From Ketogulonicigenium robustum (lineage in GTDB: Bacteria > Pseudomonadota > Alphaproteobacteria > Rhodobacterales > Rhodobacteraceae): a stretch of 64,000 nt of DNA. Below are positions 12,475-22,000 of the stretch, piece by piece (the first letter of the stretch is position 1; each line of letters begins with the position of its first letter). The notes under the pieces were generated by a model, which worked only from the letters and a program-made list of their open reading frames with translations, was not told the DNA's origin and did no database searches. A program made the translations under genes and the position numbers. The DNA is taken from positions 1,547,501 to 1,611,500 of the forward strand of contig NZ_CP019937.1 in NCBI RefSeq assembly GCF_002117445.1. Direction: 5' to 3'.

Positions 12475-13518
12475 TTACCCCTTTGGCAGCAACAGCGACG
12501 CATCGCCGTAAGAAAAGAACCGGTACTGCGCCGCAATCGCGTGGTCATAGATCGCACGGATCCGGTCGGCGCCCATCAGCCCCGACACCAACATCATCAG
12601 CGTCGATTTGGGCAGGTGGAAGTTCGTCACCAACCCGTCCGCCACGCGGAACTGAAAGCCGGGGGTAATGAAAATATCGGTCTCGCCCACCCACGGGCTG
12701 ATCGCGCCAGTGTCGCGCGCCGCGGTTTCCAGCAGCCGCAGCGCCGTGGTGCCAACGGGGATGACGCGGCCGCCGGCGGCTTTGGTCTGGGCGATCTCGG
12801 CGGCGGCGGCGGGGGTCACTTCCCCCCATTCGGCGTGCATTTTGTGCTGCGAAATATCGTCAACCTTCACGGGCAGAAACGTCCCTGCCCCCACATGCAA
12901 CGTCACGCGCGTCAGTGTCACACCGCGCGCCGCCAGTGCGGCCATCACATCCGCATCAAAGTGCAACGAGGCCGTTGGCGCCGCAACCGCACCGGGCCGA
13001 TCAGCCCAAAGCGTCTGGTAATCTTTGCGGTCTTGCGCGTCAGCCGCGCGGCGTGCGGCGATGTAAGGTGGCAGCGGCATCTGGCCCGCTTCGGCCAGCG
13101 CGGCATCGAAATCATCGCCCGTCAGATTGAACTGCAGCTTGGCCTGATCGCCCTGCCGCCCCACCAACGTCGCCGACAAGCGCGGCGAGAATACGATGTC
13201 TTCCCCCTCTTGCACCTTGCGCAAGGGTTTGATCAGCGCCATCCAGCACCCGTCCGCCGTGGGCTGCAACAGCGTCACCTCGATATGGGCCGATGCCTCG
13301 CCGCGATGGCGGTGGCCCGACAGGCGCGCGGGGATGACCTTCGTGTCGTTCAACACCAACCGATCACCGGGATTGAACTGGGCTGCCAGATCGGCAACCG
13401 TCATATCAGCAATCGTATCCCCGCGCGCGACAAGCAGCTTGGCCGCGGTGCGCGGAACTGCGGGGCGCAGGGCGATCAATTCCTCGGGCAGCGTGAAGTC
13501 AAAATCCGAAAGTTTCAT
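12475..13518 (-). CDS. queA: S-adenosylmethionine:tRNA ribosyltransferase-isomerase
   Basis: Transfers and isomerises the ribosyl moiety of SAM onto 7-aminomethyl-7-deazaguanine at tRNA position 34, forming epoxyqueuosine. The 347 residues begin '[17 protein letters not shown]' and contain '[16 protein letters not shown]', '[21 protein letters not shown]' in two parts (about residues 215-235) and '[18 protein letters not shown]', all diagnostic of QueA. The start overlaps the end of the upstream AsmA-like gene by 4 bases (ATGA), indicating coupled translation. Confidence 0.97.
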   Translation of the reverse strand: MKLSDFDFTLPEELIALRPAVPRTAAKLLVARGDTIADMTVADLAAQFNPGDRLVLNDTKVIPARLSGHRHRGEASAHIEVTLLQPTADGCWMALIKPLRKVQEGEDIVFSPRLSATLVGRQGDQAKLQFNLTGDDFDAALAEAGQMPLPPYIAARRAADAQDRKDYQTLWADRPGAVAAPTASLHFDADVMAALAARGVTLTRVTLHVGAGTFLPVKVDDISQHKMHAEWGEVTPAAAAEIAQTKAAGGRVIPVGTTALRLLETAARDTGAISPWVGETDIFITPGFQFRVADGLVTNFHLPKSTLMMLVSGLMGADRIRAIYDHAIAAQYRFFSYGDASLLLPKG

Positions 13519-16500
13519 CCGCCATCCTCAGGCATAGGTGGAACAGGGCGGCGAAACGCCTCGCGCAGGAAACCGGGCGCAAGCAACGATAGCGGGTTCA
13601 CCCCCACACGCACCTGCCCCGGCGGCCCATCCAACGTAAAGGTCATGCCGAACACCCCTTCGCCGCGACGCGTTATTGCCTGACCGATCCCGTTCAGGAA
13701 ATACACAGGCGAGACGACGCCCTGAAAGCGCATCTCGGCCGCATCGGTCCTGTAAGCCCCGTCAAGCGATATGCCAAGCCCCGCCCCCATGGCCGAGGAC
13801 GACAAAAGCGTCACCTGTCCCGGATCAATCCGGAACGTCGCATCAACGCTGTCAAACGCAATGCCCATGCCCACCATCTGCTGGATCAGGCCGACAACCG
13901 AAGCCGCATCCAGAATTTGCGCCAGCACGGGCGCATCGTGAATTTGGATCGGCCCCGTGACGAACTGGCCGAGGTAGCTGGCGGCCCCATCGGGCACAAT
14001 CGTCAGCGTAAAATCACCGCCACGCGCGGCGACGGCCACACCCAGCGCCTGCACCAAGAGCCCCGCATCGGCACCGGTGATTTGCACACCTTGTCGGCCA
14101 TCTTGGGTAAAAACGCGCCCCGCAACCGGCAGCACGCCATTTACCCTGGCCGTGAAACGCCCCGTCAGCCCCCCGCTGCCGTCGAATTGCCCATCAACAT
14201 CGTTCAGATCAAGGCCGGGGAATACGTGGAACCGCGCCAAGGCCAGCGACAGCGGCCCACTGGCCCCACCGCCGCCGCCCTGCCCAAGGCTACCCAGCCC
14301 CGACAGATTCATCACACCGCGACCAACATTTACCTCCATCGGCTGCCCTGTCCCGCGCCCGATCAGCGTAAGGGGCGCATCGAGCCAGCCGTTCAGGTGC
14401 AACCTGTCGAAATCAGCCCGCGCCAAACCGCCATCCGGGCTTAGGCTGATGCGCCCCCGCCCCGCCAGCCCCGGCGCGTCTAGGGTCAACGCCGTGACCT
14501 CGGCAGGCGTCCCAAGCACCCCCTCGACCACCAACGGGGCCGACTGGCTTGCCCCTTTGGCCCAGCCGATCACGGGGACTGACACCCCAAGGCCCACCAG
14601 ATCGCTTTCAAAGCGAAACCGTGGCGGCGCGGGCGTAGCCAGATCGACTGTCAATTCGCCCTGCGCCTGCCCGCGCAAGGTCAGCGGCAGGTCAATGTCT
14701 AGTGCTGCAAACAGGTCGGAATCGACCGGAACCGCCGCTGCTACGTGCGAGCCAACCGCCCCGAAATCATGCCACCACCGCACTTCGGCCGCCGCGCCCT
14801 GAAAGAATGCTGGCCCTGTGACGGCCACCGTTTCGGGCGTGACGCTGACCTGCAGATGGTCAGCTTCGATCACTTTGCCCGGAACCATTTTGGTGCTGTA
14901 AACATCGCGCACATCGGCGTCGAAACCAAAACCGATACTGCTGGCGGGTACTGGCCCGCCGTGCAGCGGAAAGGTGACCCACCCCTTCATATCGGCCTGC
15001 CCCGCGGTCAGATCGACCGGCACGTTGGCTTTTGTCATAAAGCCAAAGGGGGGCTGATCCAGTACTGAAAGCATACCGGCCACTGGGCCGCTGGCTTGTA
15101 AATCCAACCGCGCTTGCACGGGCGATGCGCCCATATGCGCGATGGTAAAGGCCGAACCGCCCATATCCAGCCGCCCGCCTTCGGGCGGATCAGCGTGCCC
15201 CGCCGTTAGCCCCACGCCCAACCGGCCAGCTGTAATTTCGACGAATCCGGCACTGTCGGCGATCACTGGCAGTTGGCCGTATCCATCAATCATGACGCCC
15301 TGAAAGCCAGTCGACAGCGCCCAATCCAGCGGGCCGGTCGGCGATTTGCGCAGCGACAGATGGGGGTTAATCGCCTCGCCGCCCGACAGGCTGCTGGCCA
15401 TCCAATGGTGCGGCGCCGCGCGCATCGACTGCGGCCAAAGGGCGATCAGCCGCGCCGTCGGCAAGCGGTCCATCCCCGCATCGGCCCGCACCGACCAGCC
15501 TTCGGGCGTCGCCGCGATCTGCCCATCGGCCTGCAAAACGCCGCCGCTGGCATCTTGCAGCGTCAGCCCCGCCACATCGATGCGCAGCGGCTGCAATGTA
15601 ACGCGAAAATCGGCCGAGGCCCCCGAAAGATGGGCAGGCGCGCTATAAAACCCCGGGGGCGCGACGGCGATATCCTCCATCGCCAGCTGGGCGCTGATCT
15701 GCGCGGGCAAGCCTGCGTGAAAGTCCTGTAAATAGGCTGCCCCGCTGGCCGTGAACGAGGCCCACCGCGACGCAACCGCCATACGCTGCAGATCGACACG
15801 CTGGGACGCAGGGTCATAGGCCAGCGACAGCGACAAATTGTCGAAGGTGGCGGCGGGCGGATCCAGACTGCTCGGCGCGACCCCCGGCAACAGGCCACCG
15901 CCCGGCACATCGAGCTGGGCAGACATGGATTGCAGCGCGCCCTGCCCGTCGATCTGCATCTGCAAATCGCCCGATATGCGCGCATCCAGCAATGTTAGCG
16001 CCCCAAGGCCCGGGATCTCGTAACCTATGTCGGCAGCGGCCACGTTATCGACACGCAGCACAGCCGAAGCGGCGGGCGAGTGGCGCGGGCTTTGATAGGC
16101 AAGGCTGATCTGCGTCGCATAATCGCGCCCCGACAGCACCGAGGCCTGCGCGCTCAGCACCGTGCGCTGCGCATCCAGCGCCATGCGCAGACTGCCGCCG
16201 TCCAATGTCATGCTGCGTGCGCTGCGCAGGTCGGTATAGCGCACCACCAGCCCGTCAATTTCAACGCTGCGCAAAGCCTCGAACACGGGGGACTCGAAAA
16301 TCTCGTCGAATTGCTGAAAGACGGTGGAAAAGTCGGCCGCAGGCGCGGCAGTGCCTGCGCCAAAGCGAAGGGCCATCACACCGTTGGCATCGCGGGTCAG
16401 CTCGACCTCGGCCGCCGCGCTGGTTATGCGCTGCACCAGCAGGTCGCGCCGCAGCAAAAGCCCGCGCGGCGACAGATGCAGGCTAACCGCAGGCAGCACG

Positions 16501-16847
16501 GCAATTTCACGGTCGTCGCCATCATACAAGGCGGCGTTGCGAATGGTGACGATGGGATGCAAATCAGGCTGCAACCGCACCGTCAGCGCGCCAAAAGTGA
16601 TCCGCCCCTCGCCCAGTGCCTCGCTGGCGGCGGCGGCGACCTCGTCGCGCAGCCAACGTGGCGCGGCAATATCGCGGTCAATCGCATAGCCCAAAACCAG
16701 CAGCCCCAAGCCAACGACAATGGCAAGGCCCAGCAGAACCGCCCCGTGACATAGCCCCCACACACGCGCCACCACGCGCGGCTGGACAGGCGCCGGTTTC
16801 GCCGTGTGCCGCAGTCCAATACTGGGGGGGACGCTGCGGCGCGTCAT
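13515..16847 (-). CDS. Large AsmA-like / YhdP-type membrane-anchored protein
   Basis: A 1110-residue protein with a single N-terminal membrane segment ('[20 protein letters not shown]', about 34-53) and a long beta-rich periplasmic region full of alternating 'L-x-x-D/G' strands. The start of the mature part ('[20 protein letters not shown]') and the C-terminal '[19 protein letters not shown]' plus '[15 protein letters not shown]' resemble the DUF3971/AsmA_2 arrangement of YhdP. Relatives are thought to act in lipid transport between the membranes. It is the first gene before queA and the MFS gene and is divergent from the peroxiredoxin gene; the 96 bases between them hold both promoters. Confidence 0.75.
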   Translation of the reverse strand: MTRRSVPPSIGLRHTAKPAPVQPRVVARVWGLCHGAVLLGLAIVVGLGLLVLGYAIDRDIAAPRWLRDEVAAAASEALGEGRITFGALTVRLQPDLHPIVTIRNAALYDGDDREIAVLPAVSLHLSPRGLLLRRDLLVQRITSAAAEVELTRDANGVMALRFGAGTAAPAADFSTVFQQFDEIFESPVFEALRSVEIDGLVVRYTDLRSARSMTLDGGSLRMALDAQRTVLSAQASVLSGRDYATQISLAYQSPRHSPAASAVLRVDNVAAADIGYEIPGLGALTLLDARISGDLQMQIDGQGALQSMSAQLDVPGGGLLPGVAPSSLDPPAATFDNLSLSLAYDPASQRVDLQRMAVASRWASFTASGAAYLQDFHAGLPAQISAQLAMEDIAVAPPGFYSAPAHLSGASADFRVTLQPLRIDVAGLTLQDASGGVLQADGQIAATPEGWSVRADAGMDRLPTARLIALWPQSMRAAPHHWMASSLSGGEAINPHLSLRKSPTGPLDWALSTGFQGVMIDGYGQLPVIADSAGFVEITAGRLGVGLTAGHADPPEGGRLDMGGSAFTIAHMGASPVQARLDLQASGPVAGMLSVLDQPPFGFMTKANVPVDLTAGQADMKGWVTFPLHGGPVPASSIGFGFDADVRDVYSTKMVPGKVIEADHLQVSVTPETVAVTGPAFFQGAAAEVRWWHDFGAVGSHVAAAVPVDSDLFAALDIDLPLTLRGQAQGELTVDLATPAPPRFRFESDLVGLGVSVPVIGWAKGASQSAPLVVEGVLGTPAEVTALTLDAPGLAGRGRISLSPDGGLARADFDRLHLNGWLDAPLTLIGRGTGQPMEVNVGRGVMNLSGLGSLGQGGGGGASGPLSLALARFHVFPGLDLNDVDGQFDGSGGLTGRFTARVNGVLPVAGRVFTQDGRQGVQITGADAGLLVQALGVAVAARGGDFTLTIVPDGAASYLGQFVTGPIQIHDAPVLAQILDAASVVGLIQQMVGMGIAFDSVDATFRIDPGQVTLLSSSAMGAGLGISLDGAYRTDAAEMRFQGVVSPVYFLNGIGQAITRRGEGVFGMTFTLDGPPGQVRVGVNPLSLLAPGFLREAFRRPVPPMPEDGG

Positions 16848-16943
16848 ATCACCTCGTCTCGCGTTGCCCTTGGTGGGGCTTTTGTCTTTATACTCGCAGG
16901 GCTAGACGGAAATGGAAACCAAATCAGCCCCGAAAGGACGCCG

Positions 16944-17432
16944 ATGCCCAAAGACTCGCCGATGACCAGCCTAAAACCCGGCCAAATCGCGCCCGATTTC
17001 AGCCTGCCCGCCCATGACGGGCAAACCTACACACTGTCAGCGCTGCGCGGCAGCCGAGTCGTGCTGTTCTTCTACCCCGCCGATAACACGCCGACCTGCA
17101 CCAGCGAAAACAGCCAGTTCGCAGCCGCCTTTCCAGCCTTTCATGCTGCAGGTGTGAAATTGCTGGGCCTGTCGCGCGACAGCTTGCAAAAGCACGCGAA
17201 ATTCGCCGAAAAGCTGGCGCTGCCCTTCCCGCTTTTGACAGATGAAGACGGCACCGTCTGCAGCGCATACGATGTCTGGCACGAAAAGCATACCTTCGGC
17301 AAAACCTACATGGGCCTTGTGCGCACCACGTTCCTGATCGAATCCGATGGGACGATCGGCGCTGTCTGGCCCGTGACCCGCCTTGCCGGCCACGTTGACG
17401 ATGTTTTGACCAAGTGCCTGAACACCGCCTGA
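16944..17432 (+). CDS. bcp: Peroxiredoxin of the BCP/PrxQ type
   Basis: Thiol peroxidase reducing hydrogen peroxide and organic hydroperoxides. The start ATG at 16944 has AAAGGA 7 bases upstream and gives 162 residues; the frame is open further upstream but has no family similarity. The motif 'YPADNTPTCTSENSQF' contains the peroxidatic Cys52. The resolving cysteine usually found five residues later in PrxQ (CTxxxC) is a serine here; another cysteine is at 106 ('DGTVCSAYD'). It may therefore work as a 1-Cys enzyme or use Cys106 or an external thiol. Confidence 0.93.
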   Translation: MPKDSPMTSLKPGQIAPDFSLPAHDGQTYTLSALRGSRVVLFFYPADNTPTCTSENSQFAAAFPAFHAAGVKLLGLSRDSLQKHAKFAEKLALPFPLLTDEDGTVCSAYDVWHEKHTFGKTYMGLVRTTFLIESDGTIGAVWPVTRLAGHVDDVLTKCLNTA

Positions 17433-17456
17433 TCTAACGCCGCATTCTTGGCCTTT

Positions 17457-17487
17457 CCCGCCGATTCTTTCGGCGGGAACCCGCCGA
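17457..17487 (+). promoter_or_regulatory. Three-arm alternative hairpin in the leader of the M23 peptidase gene
   Basis: Two identical arms CCCGCCGA (17457-17464 and 17480-17487) flank one complementary arm TCGGCGGG (17470-17477). The middle arm can pair with either outer arm, giving two mutually exclusive hairpins. No T-run follows either, so this is not a normal intrinsic terminator. It lies 25 bases after bcp and 130 bases before the peptidase start. Confidence 0.4.
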
Positions 17488-17616
17488 CGACGGCGCGCTT
17501 TGGCCTATGCCCCCTTGAATGGTGATCGCAACGGTTGTCAGCCCTGCCCATCGTTGCCTAACACGTGGCAGACAAGCTGGGGCCACGCCCCGCCCAAAAA
17601 CACTGATGAGGGACGC

Positions 17617-18933
17617 GTGCGCTTACCGCTGCGACACAGAATTCACGCCGCACTGGAACGGCGCCTGCCCGAGCGGCGGCTGTTCATCCGGTCCGACACC
17701 CAGACCCGCTTCATCCGGCTGCGCCCCATCACGCAACTGATCGCCATTGCCGGCTGCAGCGTGTTGGTTGGCTGGTCGATTGTGGCGACGGCCATCGTGC
17801 TGATGGACGCGATCAGCGCGGGCAATTACCGCGCCCAAGCCGAACGCGACAAAATGCTGTACGAGGCGCGGCTGGAAACGCTGTCGGGTGAACGTGATTC
17901 CCGCGCCGTCGAAGCCATGGCCGCGCAAGAGCGGTTCTCGGCCGCTCTGGCGCAGGTTTCGCAAATGCAAACCCAGCTGCTGACACTGGAAGACCAACGT
18001 GTCGAGTTGGAATCCGGCCTTGACGCAGTCCACCAAACGCTGCGCCGTACGGTATCGGAACGCGACTCGGCCCGGGCGCAATCCAGCAACCTCACCGCAC
18101 AACTGAACGGCACCCAAGACGTGGTGCCGGGACATACCGGCGAGGAATTGGTCGGAACGCTGGATATGCTGTCGACAGCGCTGGCCGAAACGGCCGCCGA
18201 TCGCGACGGTGTTGCCGCCGACGCGCAATCCGCCATCACCGCCGCCGCCGATCTGGAACTGGAACTGCGCCTGATGCAGGAGCGCAACAGCGAGATCTTC
18301 CTGCAGCTGGAAGAGGCTATGCAGGTTTCGGTCGAGCCGCTGGAGCAAATGTTCCGCGCTGCGGGCGTTAACCCCGACACCATCATCGCCCAAGTGCGGC
18401 GCGGCTATTCCGGCCAAGGCGGCCCGCTGACACCGCTGCAATATTCGACCAGCGGCAGCGCCATCAACCCCGACATCGAACGCGCGAACCGCATCCTCGA
18501 AGGGTTGGACAATATCAACCTTTACCGTATCGCCGCCGATCTGCTGCCAGTATCGCAGCCCTATCGCAACGCGGCACGGCTGTCGTCGACCTTCGGCACC
18601 CGCTGGAATCGCGCCCACGAAGGCGTCGATTTCGCCATGCCGATCGGCAGCCCGATCTACGCCACCGGCGAAGGCGTCGTGACCTTTGCAGGCTGGAGCA
18701 GCGGCTACGGACGACTTATCAAAATCCGGCACGAGTTCGGATTCGAGACCCGCTATGCACATTTGAACGATATCAAGGTGCGGGTCGGCCAAAGGGTATC
18801 GCGCGGCGAGCGAATTGCTGATAGTGGTAACTCAGGCCGATCCACCGGACCTCACCTTCACTACGAAGTTCGGTCCAATGGCGCCCCCCAAAACCCTCTC
18901 ACCTATATAAGAGCTGGACGCGATGTTTTCTAA
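17617..18933 (+). CDS. Membrane-anchored M23 (LytM-type) murein endopeptidase with N-terminal DUF5930-like region
   Basis: A 438-residue protein. After a basic N-terminus a membrane segment ('ITQLIAIAGCSVLVGWSIVA', about 50-75) is followed by a long coiled-coil region (about 85-240) and a C-terminal M23 domain. The zinc site is complete: 'HEGVDFAMPIGSPIYATGEG' supplies His and Asp, 'YAHLND' and 'GPHLHYEV' the H-x-H. It probably cleaves peptide cross-links in murein. GTG at 17617 is chosen because GAGG lies just upstream and the Rhodobacterales family begins at this 'RLPLRHRIHAALE' point. The stop overlaps the bactofilin gene by 11 bases. Confidence 0.88.
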   Translation: MRLPLRHRIHAALERRLPERRLFIRSDTQTRFIRLRPITQLIAIAGCSVLVGWSIVATAIVLMDAISAGNYRAQAERDKMLYEARLETLSGERDSRAVEAMAAQERFSAALAQVSQMQTQLLTLEDQRVELESGLDAVHQTLRRTVSERDSARAQSSNLTAQLNGTQDVVPGHTGEELVGTLDMLSTALAETAADRDGVAADAQSAITAAADLELELRLMQERNSEIFLQLEEAMQVSVEPLEQMFRAAGVNPDTIIAQVRRGYSGQGGPLTPLQYSTSGSAINPDIERANRILEGLDNINLYRIAADLLPVSQPYRNAARLSSTFGTRWNRAHEGVDFAMPIGSPIYATGEGVVTFAGWSSGYGRLIKIRHEFGFETRYAHLNDIKVRVGQRVSRGERIADSGNSGRSTGPHLHYEVRSNGAPQNPLTYIRAGRDVF

Positions 18934-19423
18934 GAGCAAGATCAACGAACCCGGAAGCAAGACCCCTGATCAGGCCCCCGCGCCCAGCCAACCCGCTGCG
19001 GCTGCCAGCACTGCGCCTGCTTTCACCCCTGCAACCAGCGCCAAGCCCAAGCCCCCTGCTTCGGTTCTGTCGTCGGACCTGCACATCACCGGCAACATCC
19101 GCACATCGGGCGATGTGCAGATTGAAGGTCAGGTCGACGGCGACATCCGCGCCCACCTGCTGACGGTCGGCGAAGGCGCGACCGTGCGCGGCGAACTGGT
19201 TGCCGATGATGTGGTGATTAATGGCCGTATCGTCGGCCGCGTGCGCGGGCTGAAGGTGCGCCTCACCTCGACCGCGCGGGTCGAGGGTGACATCATCCAC
19301 AAGACCATCGCCATCGAATCCGGCGCCCATTTCGAGGGTTCGGTCCAACGCCATGAGGACCCGATCACCGGCGAAGCAAAGCCCAAGGCGCTGGCAAAGC
19401 CTGTCGACGACCAAGGCGTCTAA
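18923..19423 (+). CDS. Bactofilin-family cytoskeletal protein
   Basis: A 166-residue bactofilin. A disordered, Pro/Ala-rich N-terminus (about 1-50) precedes a beta-helical DUF583 core (about 52-145) with the repeating pattern 'ITGNIRTSGDVQIEGQVDGD', 'TVRGELVADDVVINGRIVGR' and 'ARVEGDIIHKTIAIESGAHF'. Bactofilins polymerise without nucleotide and recruit cell-wall enzymes. It overlaps the preceding M23 peptidase gene by 11 bases, an arrangement seen in many bacteria where the two proteins act together in local wall remodelling. Confidence 0.92.
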   Translation: MFSKSKINEPGSKTPDQAPAPSQPAAAASTAPAFTPATSAKPKPPASVLSSDLHITGNIRTSGDVQIEGQVDGDIRAHLLTVGEGATVRGELVADDVVINGRIVGRVRGLKVRLTSTARVEGDIIHKTIAIESGAHFEGSVQRHEDPITGEAKPKALAKPVDDQGV

Positions 19424-19442
19424 GACACAAGTCCCCAACACT

Positions 19443-19476
19443 AAAAGGGCCGTTCTTAGCAATAGGAACGGCCCTT
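19443..19476. terminator. Bidirectional intrinsic terminator between bactofilin and spike base genes
   Basis: AAGGGCCGTTC (19445-19455) pairs perfectly with GAACGGCCCTT (19466-19476). Four As lie to the left and a short T stretch (GCCTTT) to the right, so it can serve both converging genes, more strongly the minus-strand one. Confidence 0.75.
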
Positions 19477-19480
19477 GCCT

Positions 19481-19747
19481 TTACCAGACCCCAACCAATC
19501 CTGCCGCTGTTGTGCCTGTCGCCCAGACGCGCTGGACGCGCACCGGCAGCGGCACGCCAACCAACACCGGCAGCGTCACAGGCTCGCCCCCCGCCAGCAT
19601 GGTCACGCGCAGATTTCCCGCCGTGGTCGCGTAGATCGCGCGGGGCACGTTGGGCAAATCGACAGTGTTCGATGGCGTGATCGCTGCGGCCTGCACAGCG
19701 GGGCTTTGCAGGCCGGTTGCGGCATTTCTAAATGGATCGTTTGGCAT
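19481..19747 (-). CDS. Spike base protein, RCAP_rcc01079 (GTA head-spike) family
   Basis: An 88-residue protein starting 'MPNDPFRNAATGLQSPA' and containing 'ITPSNTVDLPNVPRAIYA', 'LPVLVGVPLPVRVQRVWATG' and 'TTAAGLVGVW' at the end. This matches the small family named for Rhodobacter capsulatus rcc01079 (GhsA), the base of the head spike of the gene transfer agent RcGTA, which is also encoded away from the main GTA cluster. The ATG at 19747 is chosen because the family starts there and an AGAGGG site precedes it. No fibre gene (rcc01080-like) or other phage gene is adjacent. Recognition is from memory of the family pattern. Confidence 0.7.
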   Translation of the reverse strand: MPNDPFRNAATGLQSPAVQAAAITPSNTVDLPNVPRAIYATTAGNLRVTMLAGGEPVTLPVLVGVPLPVRVQRVWATGTTAAGLVGVW

Positions 19748-19839
19748 GGCAGGGCCCTCTCTCGTTGTTGCACGGCTGGGGCGCAACGTCGCGGAAAAAG
19801 GTTTAGGCTGCCACACACCGGCGCGCGGTGGTGTTGCGC

Positions 19840-20730
19840 CTACTCGCCACTGCCGCGCGTCAGCAAATCCATCGGGATTTTCAGGTAGCGCCGACCGTTC
19901 GCCTCGGGCGCGGGCAGCTGCCCGCCGTTGATGTTCACCTGCAGCGCATGCAGAATCAGCTTGGGCATCGGCAGCGTAGCGTCACGCGCATCACGCGCGG
20001 CGATGTAGGCGGCCTTGTCGCGATGCACCGACAGATGGCTGTTCGTCGCGATCTGCATGGCAATGGTCGATTCGTACTGTAACGCCCGCCCACCCGGCAA
20101 ATAATCGTGCCCGGTAAAGAGGCGCGTTTCGGGCGGCAATTGCAAAATCGCCTGAATCGAATCCCACAGCGCGGCAGAGCTGCCCCCCGGAAAGTCGGCC
20201 CGCGCCGTACCGCTGTCAGGCTGGAACATCGTATCGTGGATAAACGCCGCATCACCAATCACATAGGTGATCGAGGCCAGCGTGTGCCCAGGCGAATGAA
20301 TGACATAGCCCCCGATTTCGCCAATGTTGAACGTGTCGCCGGCGGAAAACAGGTGATCCCACTGGCTGCCATCCTGCGGGAAATCGGGCCAGTTATAAAA
20401 ATCGGCCCACAGCTTTTGCACGCGGGTGACATACGATCCTGTCGCTGTCGGCGCACCCGTTTTCGCTTTCAGATAAGGCGCGGCGGAAAAGTGGTCGGCA
20501 TGGGGGTGCGTGTCCATAATCCACTGAACGCGGTAGCCACGCTCGGCAATGAAGGCCAAAATCTTGTCTGCGTTCTCGCTCCACGTCTGGCCGGACTTTT
20601 CGTCATAGTCGAAAACGGGGTCGATAATCGCGCAGTCTTTGGTGACCGGATCTGCCACGACATACTGAACCGATCCCGTGCGGCGATCATGAAAGGCGGT
20701 GACATCGGGCAAGCGTTCGGCGGCAGTCAT
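19840..20730 (-). CDS. MBL-fold metallohydrolase, persulfide dioxygenase-like (ETHE1/Blh group)
   Basis: A 296-residue metallo-beta-lactamase-fold enzyme. The metal motif is 'DTHPHADHFSAAPYLK' (H-x-H-x-D-H), followed by 'SPGHTLASITYVIGD' and 'GTARADFPGGSSAALWDSI', a pattern close to ETHE1-type persulfide dioxygenases ('R-x-D-F-x-x-G') and to Blh hydrolases, and by 'RLFTGHDYLPGGR'. It probably oxidises glutathione persulfide, or is a related hydrolase; the sequence does not fully decide. It is transcribed divergently from doxX across 234 bases with an AT-rich 'TATATATTTTTT' block on its strand. Confidence 0.8.
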   Translation of the reverse strand: MTAAERLPDVTAFHDRRTGSVQYVVADPVTKDCAIIDPVFDYDEKSGQTWSENADKILAFIAERGYRVQWIMDTHPHADHFSAAPYLKAKTGAPTATGSYVTRVQKLWADFYNWPDFPQDGSQWDHLFSAGDTFNIGEIGGYVIHSPGHTLASITYVIGDAAFIHDTMFQPDSGTARADFPGGSSAALWDSIQAILQLPPETRLFTGHDYLPGGRALQYESTIAMQIATNSHLSVHRDKAAYIAARDARDATLPMPKLILHALQVNINGGQLPAPEANGRRYLKIPMDLLTRGSGE

Positions 20731-20964
20731 AAGGCGATTCCCAAGTTATCAACTCTCGTCAGCGGCAACCTACACCCCGAAAAAATATATACAACGACAC
20801 ACCCCTGCGATGCGCTATCGCGCGGCGATGCACCACGGCGATTATTTCCGATTTGGAACCAATATCACACCGAAGCACTGTCTAATCCTCGGGGCGGCAA
20901 TGCGTCATATACGCAGCAACGACAGGCCATGTCGGCCTGACCCCAGCTTTTCGGAGTATTCGAA

Positions 20965-21366
20965 ATGATCGATCTGTCCACCGCCCCCTATGCCATCCTG
21001 ATCCTGCGCTTGGCTTTGGCTGTTTTGTTCTTTGCCCATGCGGGCTTGAAACTGTTTGTCTTCAAACCTGCGGGCACCGTGGGTTACTTCCAATCGCTCG
21101 GGCTGCCGGGCTGGTTTGCCTACTTGACCATCGCCGCTGAAATTTTGGGCGCCCTTGCCCTGACCTTCGGTATCGTCCCGCGTCTGGCGGCTTTGGCCCT
21201 GATCCCGCTGATGCTGGGCACGATCATCAAGGTGCACGGCCCCGCCGGTTTCTGGTTCACCAACCCCAACGGTGGCTGGGAATACCCCGCCTTCTGGACG
21301 ATCGCGCTGCTGGTTCTGGTGCTGCTGGGTGATGGTGCGGGCACGCTGGTCGCCAGTCCGTTCTAA
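20965..21366 (+). CDS. DoxX-family membrane protein
   Basis: A 133-residue protein with four predicted membrane helices and the DoxX pattern 'LILRLALAVLFFAHAGLKLF', 'GWFAYLTIAAEILGALAL' and 'VHGPAGFWFTNPNGGWEYP'. DoxX-like proteins are linked to thiol or quinone redox in some bacteria, but the role here is not known. GGAG lies 9 bases before the ATG. A strong terminator follows. It is divergent from the persulfide dioxygenase-like gene, which hints at shared sulfur or redox control. Confidence 0.85.
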   Translation: MIDLSTAPYAILILRLALAVLFFAHAGLKLFVFKPAGTVGYFQSLGLPGWFAYLTIAAEILGALALTFGIVPRLAALALIPLMLGTIIKVHGPAGFWFTNPNGGWEYPAFWTIALLVLVLLGDGAGTLVASPF

Positions 21367-21390
21367 TAGGCCGCCCCTTACAAACGCAAA

Positions 21391-21421
21391 CGGCGCTGCA
21401 TCACGCAGCGCCGTTTTTTTT
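21391..21421 (+). terminator. Intrinsic terminator after doxX
   Basis: CGGCGCTGC (21391-21399) and GCAGCGCCG (21405-21413) form a perfect 9-bp stem with a 5-base loop, followed by at least eight Ts. It ends 15 bases before the converging cyclophilin gene. Confidence 0.92.
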
Positions 21422-21436
21422 GTGTCTGGCCTAAAA

Positions 21437-21970
21437 TCAGTCGACGCGCGCAACCTCGGAAATCGCGATGGGCTGGCGCAGGTGGGTCTGGTCTTTTTCC
21501 GCCCGCGCATACAGGCGGTCCATCACATCCCAGCCGCTTTCGACTTGACCAAAGGCGGCGAAGCCCTGCCCGTCAGGCTGGCGCTTGCCGCCAAAGTCCA
21601 TCTCGGGATCTTCGTTCATCATGATGAAGAATTCCGACCCCGAATTGCCGGGCTCGTAGCGGCCCATCGCCAACGTGCCGCGCACGTGGCGCAGGCCGGT
21701 GTCGCGCGTCCGCTCTAGCGGGATCTGCGGGAACGGGCGCGGATCATTCGCGTCTTTCGCGCGCCAGCCCCAGTGCAGCGCCTGAATGTAATGGTCGCGC
21801 GCCTGTTCTTCGTTATCGGGTGTCACGATGCGGAACAGCGTTTGGTTGTTCAACGCGCCGCTGTCGACATAGCGCATGAAGTTTTCGCCCGAAATCGGCG
21901 CTTTATCGAGGTAAATGCGCAACGTGATGTCGCCCTCTTCCGTGCGCATCACTACCAGAGGATTTGTCAT
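21437..21970 (-). CDS. Cyclophilin-type peptidyl-prolyl isomerase
   Basis: A 177-residue protein without a signal peptide, so probably cytoplasmic. It has the cyclophilin core: 'GDITLRIYLDKAPISGENF', 'LFRIVTPDN', 'RGTLAMGRYEPGNSGSEFFI' and 'FAAFGQVESGWDVMDRLY'. The position equivalent to the catalytic Arg ('FHR') reads 'LFR', and the tryptophan for cyclosporin binding is not evident. It is a single gene between lrgB and doxX. Confidence 0.9.
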   Translation of the reverse strand: MTNPLVVMRTEEGDITLRIYLDKAPISGENFMRYVDSGALNNQTLFRIVTPDNEEQARDHYIQALHWGWRAKDANDPRPFPQIPLERTRDTGLRHVRGTLAMGRYEPGNSGSEFFIMMNEDPEMDFGGKRQPDGQGFAAFGQVESGWDVMDRLYARAEKDQTHLRQPIAISEVARVD

Positions 21971-22000
21971 GTCAGACTCCCATTCCTTATAACTGTCGCC

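Noticed and set aside
17457-17477. Intrinsic terminator after bcp
   Set aside because: The stem is good but no T-run follows on either strand; described as an alternative hairpin instead.
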